NCBI GenBank assembly: GCA_951813615.1
Contig: OX638377.1
Span: 186,001 to 250,000 of the forward strand
Length of the DNA: 64,000 nucleotides
Direction: 5' to 3'
From: an uncultured Latescibacterota bacterium
Lineage (GTDB): Bacteria > Latescibacterota > UBA2968 > UBA8231
Below the pieces are notes generated by a model that worked only from the letters and a program-made list of their open reading frames with translations, had not been told where the DNA came from and made no database searches. How positions within the stretch are numbered: the stretch's first letter is position 1; each line of letters starts with the position of its first letter. The position numbers and the translations under genes are program-made. Below are positions 61,449 through 64,000 of this stretch, in pieces.

Positions 61449-62327
61449 TTAGTATTCCACGCTCTCGCGGCGCATCAGGCGGTTGACCGCGAGGCTAAAC
61501 GCCAATACGAAGAAGAACATGACGACCCCCATGGCCGATGCATAGCCGATGCTCTGCCCCTGAAAGCCGGCCCAGTAAATGTAGGTTCCCAGCACTTCGA
61601 TGACGTTGGGATAGCCGCGCGTGATGACGAAGATAAGGGCAAAAGCCTGAAAGGCACCGATGATCCAGAAAATCACCAGAATCTGCACGACGTCCCACAG
61701 CAGCGGCAAGGTCACGTGCCAAAATTGCTGCCAAGCATTGGCCCCATCTAGCTCGGCGGACTCGTAAAAACTGAGCGGGATCTTTTGCAAGCCAGCTAAA
61801 AATAGGATCACGTAGGTACCCAGCCCCTGCCAGATCATGGCGACGGCAATGGCTGGCAGGGCGTTGTGGCGGCTGCCCAGCCAAGGCCGGGTAAGCGAGT
61901 CTAGCCCCACGCTGCGCAAAGTTTCGTTGAGCAGGCCGATGACCGGGTTGTAGATGCTGCCCCACAGCACGGCAGTGACCACGACCGAGAGCAGGGTGGG
62001 GGCAAAGACGACGAATTTTAGAAAGCCTGCAAAGGGCGGCTTTTTGGAGAGAATTACCGCGAACAGCAGGCTCAGCGGAAAGACGACTAAGAATCCGAGA
62101 ATGCCAAATAAAAAGACGTTCTCTAAAGCCGTGAGAAAGGTGTGGTCGCCAAAGGCGCGCACAAAATTGGCGAGGCCGATGTACTCCTTTTCCGGCGAGA
62201 CGCCCGACCAAGAAGTCAGCGAATAGTAGAAGGCGTTGCACACCGGCAGCACAAAGAACGCGATGTGCAGCACGAGTGCTGGCCCGAGCAGGGGCACAAT
62301 TAGCTTGCGGAGTTCGCGTTGGATCAC
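61449..62327 (-). CDS. Sugar ABC transporter permease, MalF type
   Basis: A 292-aa membrane protein with six helices. The EAA loop reads ESAELDGANAWQQFWHVTLP, and the N-terminal helix (LIVPLLGPALVLHIAFFVLP) is typical of MalF/UgpA-type subunits. I chose GTG 62327, which overlaps the isomerase stop by four bases (GTGA); longer frames run through the isomerase gene. It pairs with the MalG-type subunit. Confidence 0.9.
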   Translation of the reverse strand: MIQRELRKLIVPLLGPALVLHIAFFVLPVCNAFYYSLTSWSGVSPEKEYIGLANFVRAFGDHTFLTALENVFLFGILGFLVVFPLSLLFAVILSKKPPFAGFLKFVVFAPTLLSVVVTAVLWGSIYNPVIGLLNETLRSVGLDSLTRPWLGSRHNALPAIAVAMIWQGLGTYVILFLAGLQKIPLSFYESAELDGANAWQQFWHVTLPLLWDVVQILVIFWIIGAFQAFALIFVITRGYPNVIEVLGTYIYWAGFQGQSIGYASAMGVVMFFFVLAFSLAVNRLMRRESVEY

Positions 62328-64000
62328 GGCGCGTCCTGCCCCAGTGCTTCGATGTTGTCGTCGAAGAAGGTCACTTCGTCCGCAGCGTCGGTGCGCAGCG
62401 CTTGCAGCCACTGCCCGAACAATTCGTTTTCGCGGTTGCGCTGCAAGGTGTGTTCGATGCGCTTCTGCACTTCCGCAAAGGGCTGCCGCCCCGCAGCGGC
62501 GCGTCCTACGATCTTGGCGATGGAGTACAGGCCGTGGTGCTCTACCGGGCCGATGAGTGCGCCCACCTCGGCCTCCATAGCTGCTTTGACTAGGGGGCCA
62601 AAGCTCGGCGTCTCGTGCCAATAAAGCTGGTAGAGGCCCCCGATCTCGCGGCTGCCGTGGCGCACGCTGTGGACGGCTGCGAGCTGGCGCGCGATGTAGG
62701 TCTCGGCGAGGTTTGTCGGCTCGGCCGCATTTGCAATTTCTGCGGCGACTTGCGCCGCGCCTAGCGGGTCGTTTAGACGCTGCTTGAGCCAGGTATATAC
62801 CGCGAGTTCGTCGTTGAGATTTTGCAGCGCGCTCACCTCGCGCTCGTTCTTTCTTATTTCGTCGAGGAGGGCGATTAGCGGTGCGGCCTGTTGCTGGTCG
62901 GCGCGTATCTGGGACAGCAATTCCCGCGCTTGGGCCTCTTCCTCGACCTGTATTTCCACAACTTCTACCATGGACGAAGTCTGGTAATTCCTCGGGTGAG
63001 TCTCGTAGTGCGTGCGCATCTCTTGCTCGGTCACTGGCTTTTGGTTCGCCGTGGCGAGACGTCGCATTTCGCGGATGAGGATTTCTTCCTTTTTGCGCGC
63101 GAGCCAGTCGGCTATCGCAGGTTCTTGATCGATCCCCAAGGCACGGCCCTGCATCAGGAGAAGTTGCGGCACCTTTACGTCGCGCTCCAAGTAGGATGCC
63201 ACCTTTAGGCTGTCTTTTACATACCGCCCTTGGCGGATGAACTGCGAGTGGCTCACTGCTTCTCCCAAGCTGATCGCGCCGCCTTGGTACGTGTACAGGG
63301 CGGTCGCGGCGTCTGCCTCCGAGAGGTGGAATACCTTCTTGTCGCCCTCTTGCGTTCCGCTATGCAATATGCGCGCGAGCCGATCCATGCCCTCTGCAAC
63401 CTCCTGCCATTGGAACTGCTCGGCCAGCGAATCGATGTACGCCCGCCGCCGCGCTTGCAACCGCTCCCTCATAACGGCCTTGAGGACTTGCGGTCTCATT
63501 TGCTCGTAGGAAGCCTTGCGCTCGTCGAGGACCTTGAAAATCTCGTATCCCTTGGGAACGGGGAGGATGCCGGATATTGCGCCCTTGGACAGGCTGAACA
63601 AGGAATCGCGCACGGCCGGGATGGCATTGATGCGGTTGTAATAGTAAGGCTTTTCCCCGCCGTGCGCCGCGGTGGTGCGATTTTGCGAAAACTCGTGCGC
63701 CACTTCTGCAAAGGTCCGGCCCATTTGCAGCGCGGCTAGGGCGACCTCGGCCCGCGCCTGCGTCCGTGCGAAAATATGGGCGATCTTGAACTGCCGCTCC
63801 CAGCCCTGTGCGGCGAATTCGCGCCGCAGCTCTGCTTCGCTGACTGAGACGGCGGGCTGGATGTAGCGTTGCTCCATCGCTTGACCCACTTTTAGTCGCA
63901 GGGCTACTTCCATGTTTTTTTGCACACCCGCGCTTTGTTCCACCTTTTGCGCTCGCGCTGTGCGCAGGATGAGGGCGCGATCGACGAGGGATTGCAGGTA
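62324..64000 (-). CDS. Parvulin-type peptidyl-prolyl isomerase, 5' end outside the window (partial)
   Basis: The frame is open to the right-hand edge, giving at least 558 residues. It has a SurA-like helical arm, a parvulin domain (KIAHIFARTQARAEVALAAL ... FAEVAHEFSQNRTTAAHGG ... GILPVPKGYEIFKVLDE) and a second degenerate one (SSMVEVVEIQVEEEAQAREL). It resembles the isomerase at 40428-42104 in layout and the YEIFKVL segment. Periplasmic folding is the likely job. It is translationally coupled (GTGA) to the sugar permease, unusual for a foldase. Confidence 0.82.
   Translation of the reverse strand, partial: YLQSLVDRALILRTARAQKVEQSAGVQKNMEVALRLKVGQAMEQRYIQPAVSVSEAELRREFAAQGWERQFKIAHIFARTQARAEVALAALQMGRTFAEVAHEFSQNRTTAAHGGEKPYYYNRINAIPAVRDSLFSLSKGAISGILPVPKGYEIFKVLDERKASYEQMRPQVLKAVMRERLQARRRAYIDSLAEQFQWQEVAEGMDRLARILHSGTQEGDKKVFHLSEADAATALYTYQGGAISLGEAVSHSQFIRQGRYVKDSLKVASYLERDVKVPQLLLMQGRALGIDQEPAIADWLARKKEEILIREMRRLATANQKPVTEQEMRTHYETHPRNYQTSSMVEVVEIQVEEEAQARELLSQIRADQQQAAPLIALLDEIRKNEREVSALQNLNDELAVYTWLKQRLNDPLGAAQVAAEIANAAEPTNLAETYIARQLAAVHSVRHGSREIGGLYQLYWHETPSFGPLVKAAMEAEVGALIGPVEHHGLYSIAKIVGRAAAGRQPFAEVQKRIEHTLQRNRENELFGQWLQALRTDAADEVTFFDDNIEALGQDAP

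Noticed and set aside
1..64000. tRNA, rRNA, CRISPR, transposase and integrase genes
   Set aside because: None seen on reading intergenic regions and the translated frames; short degenerate remnants could still escape the eye.

Overview
The window looks like a GC-rich chromosomal contig from an uncultured, Gram-negative, carbohydrate-scavenging bacterium. The mix of phytanoyl-CoA-dioxygenase-like enzymes, a Gfo/Idh/MocA oxidoreductase, a DUF6785-like membrane protein, FG-GAP/ASPIC-UnbV lipoproteins, secreted proteins with FlgD-like C-termini, a sugar ABC importer without its own ATPase and a short (281 aa) primary-type sigma factor is what one sees in FCB-group lineages such as Latescibacterota. 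That placement is inference from gene content, not from a marker tree.

Layout. 1-7.2 kb: housekeeping and metabolic genes (SDR end, PhyH dioxygenases, orphan DNA methylase, a bacterial-microcompartment shell gene directly behind rpsR, Gfo/Idh oxidoreductase, arfB, sigma factor). 7.25-13.05 kb: a lower-GC, four-gene island (S1-domain protein, two small coiled-coil proteins, a 1031-aa UPF1-like SF1 helicase). It sits exactly between two imperfect copies of the last bases of the upstream dioxygenase gene, so it appears inserted between that gene and its terminator; it is a candidate for an undescribed defence-like system. 13.1-20.3 kb: LolA-like protein, PepF-type peptidase, pentose-phosphate-epimerase-like protein, and parE-parC. 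20.3-32.1 kb: a low-GC, streptolysin-S-like azole RiPP (TOMM) cluster. It has a 48-aa precursor ending in a Gly/Ser linker and five cysteines, then an E1-like leader-binding protein, a split SagB-type dehydrogenase pair, an ABC-2 permease, a YcaO cyclodehydratase ending in PxPxP, a CPBP protease and an ABC ATPase fused to a TPR domain. A TonB-dependent receptor and a periplasmic paralogue of that same TPR domain follow. 32.1-35 kb: DEAD-box RNA helicase and gltX.

35-46 kb is a tightly coupled minus-strand operon for exported proteins: CBM9-like protein, discoidin/FlgD-like protein, lipoprotein, parvulin foldase, FG-GAP lipoprotein, TPR lipoprotein and TPR/FG-GAP lipoprotein. 46-58.6 kb, divergent, has a large beta-barrel candidate, a DUF6785-like membrane protein, two more discoidin/FlgD paralogues, an AbiE type IV toxin-antitoxin pair with its own operator, a second CBM9-like protein and an amidohydrolase. 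58.6-64 kb has a foreign-looking HAD gene and a minus-strand operon with a second parvulin foldase (cut by the window edge) and a sugar ABC importer.

Two regions deserve most attention: the TOMM cluster with its TonB receptor and duplicated TPR domain, and the S1/coiled-coil/helicase island with its boundary repeats. No tRNA, rRNA, CRISPR array, transposase or integrase was seen.
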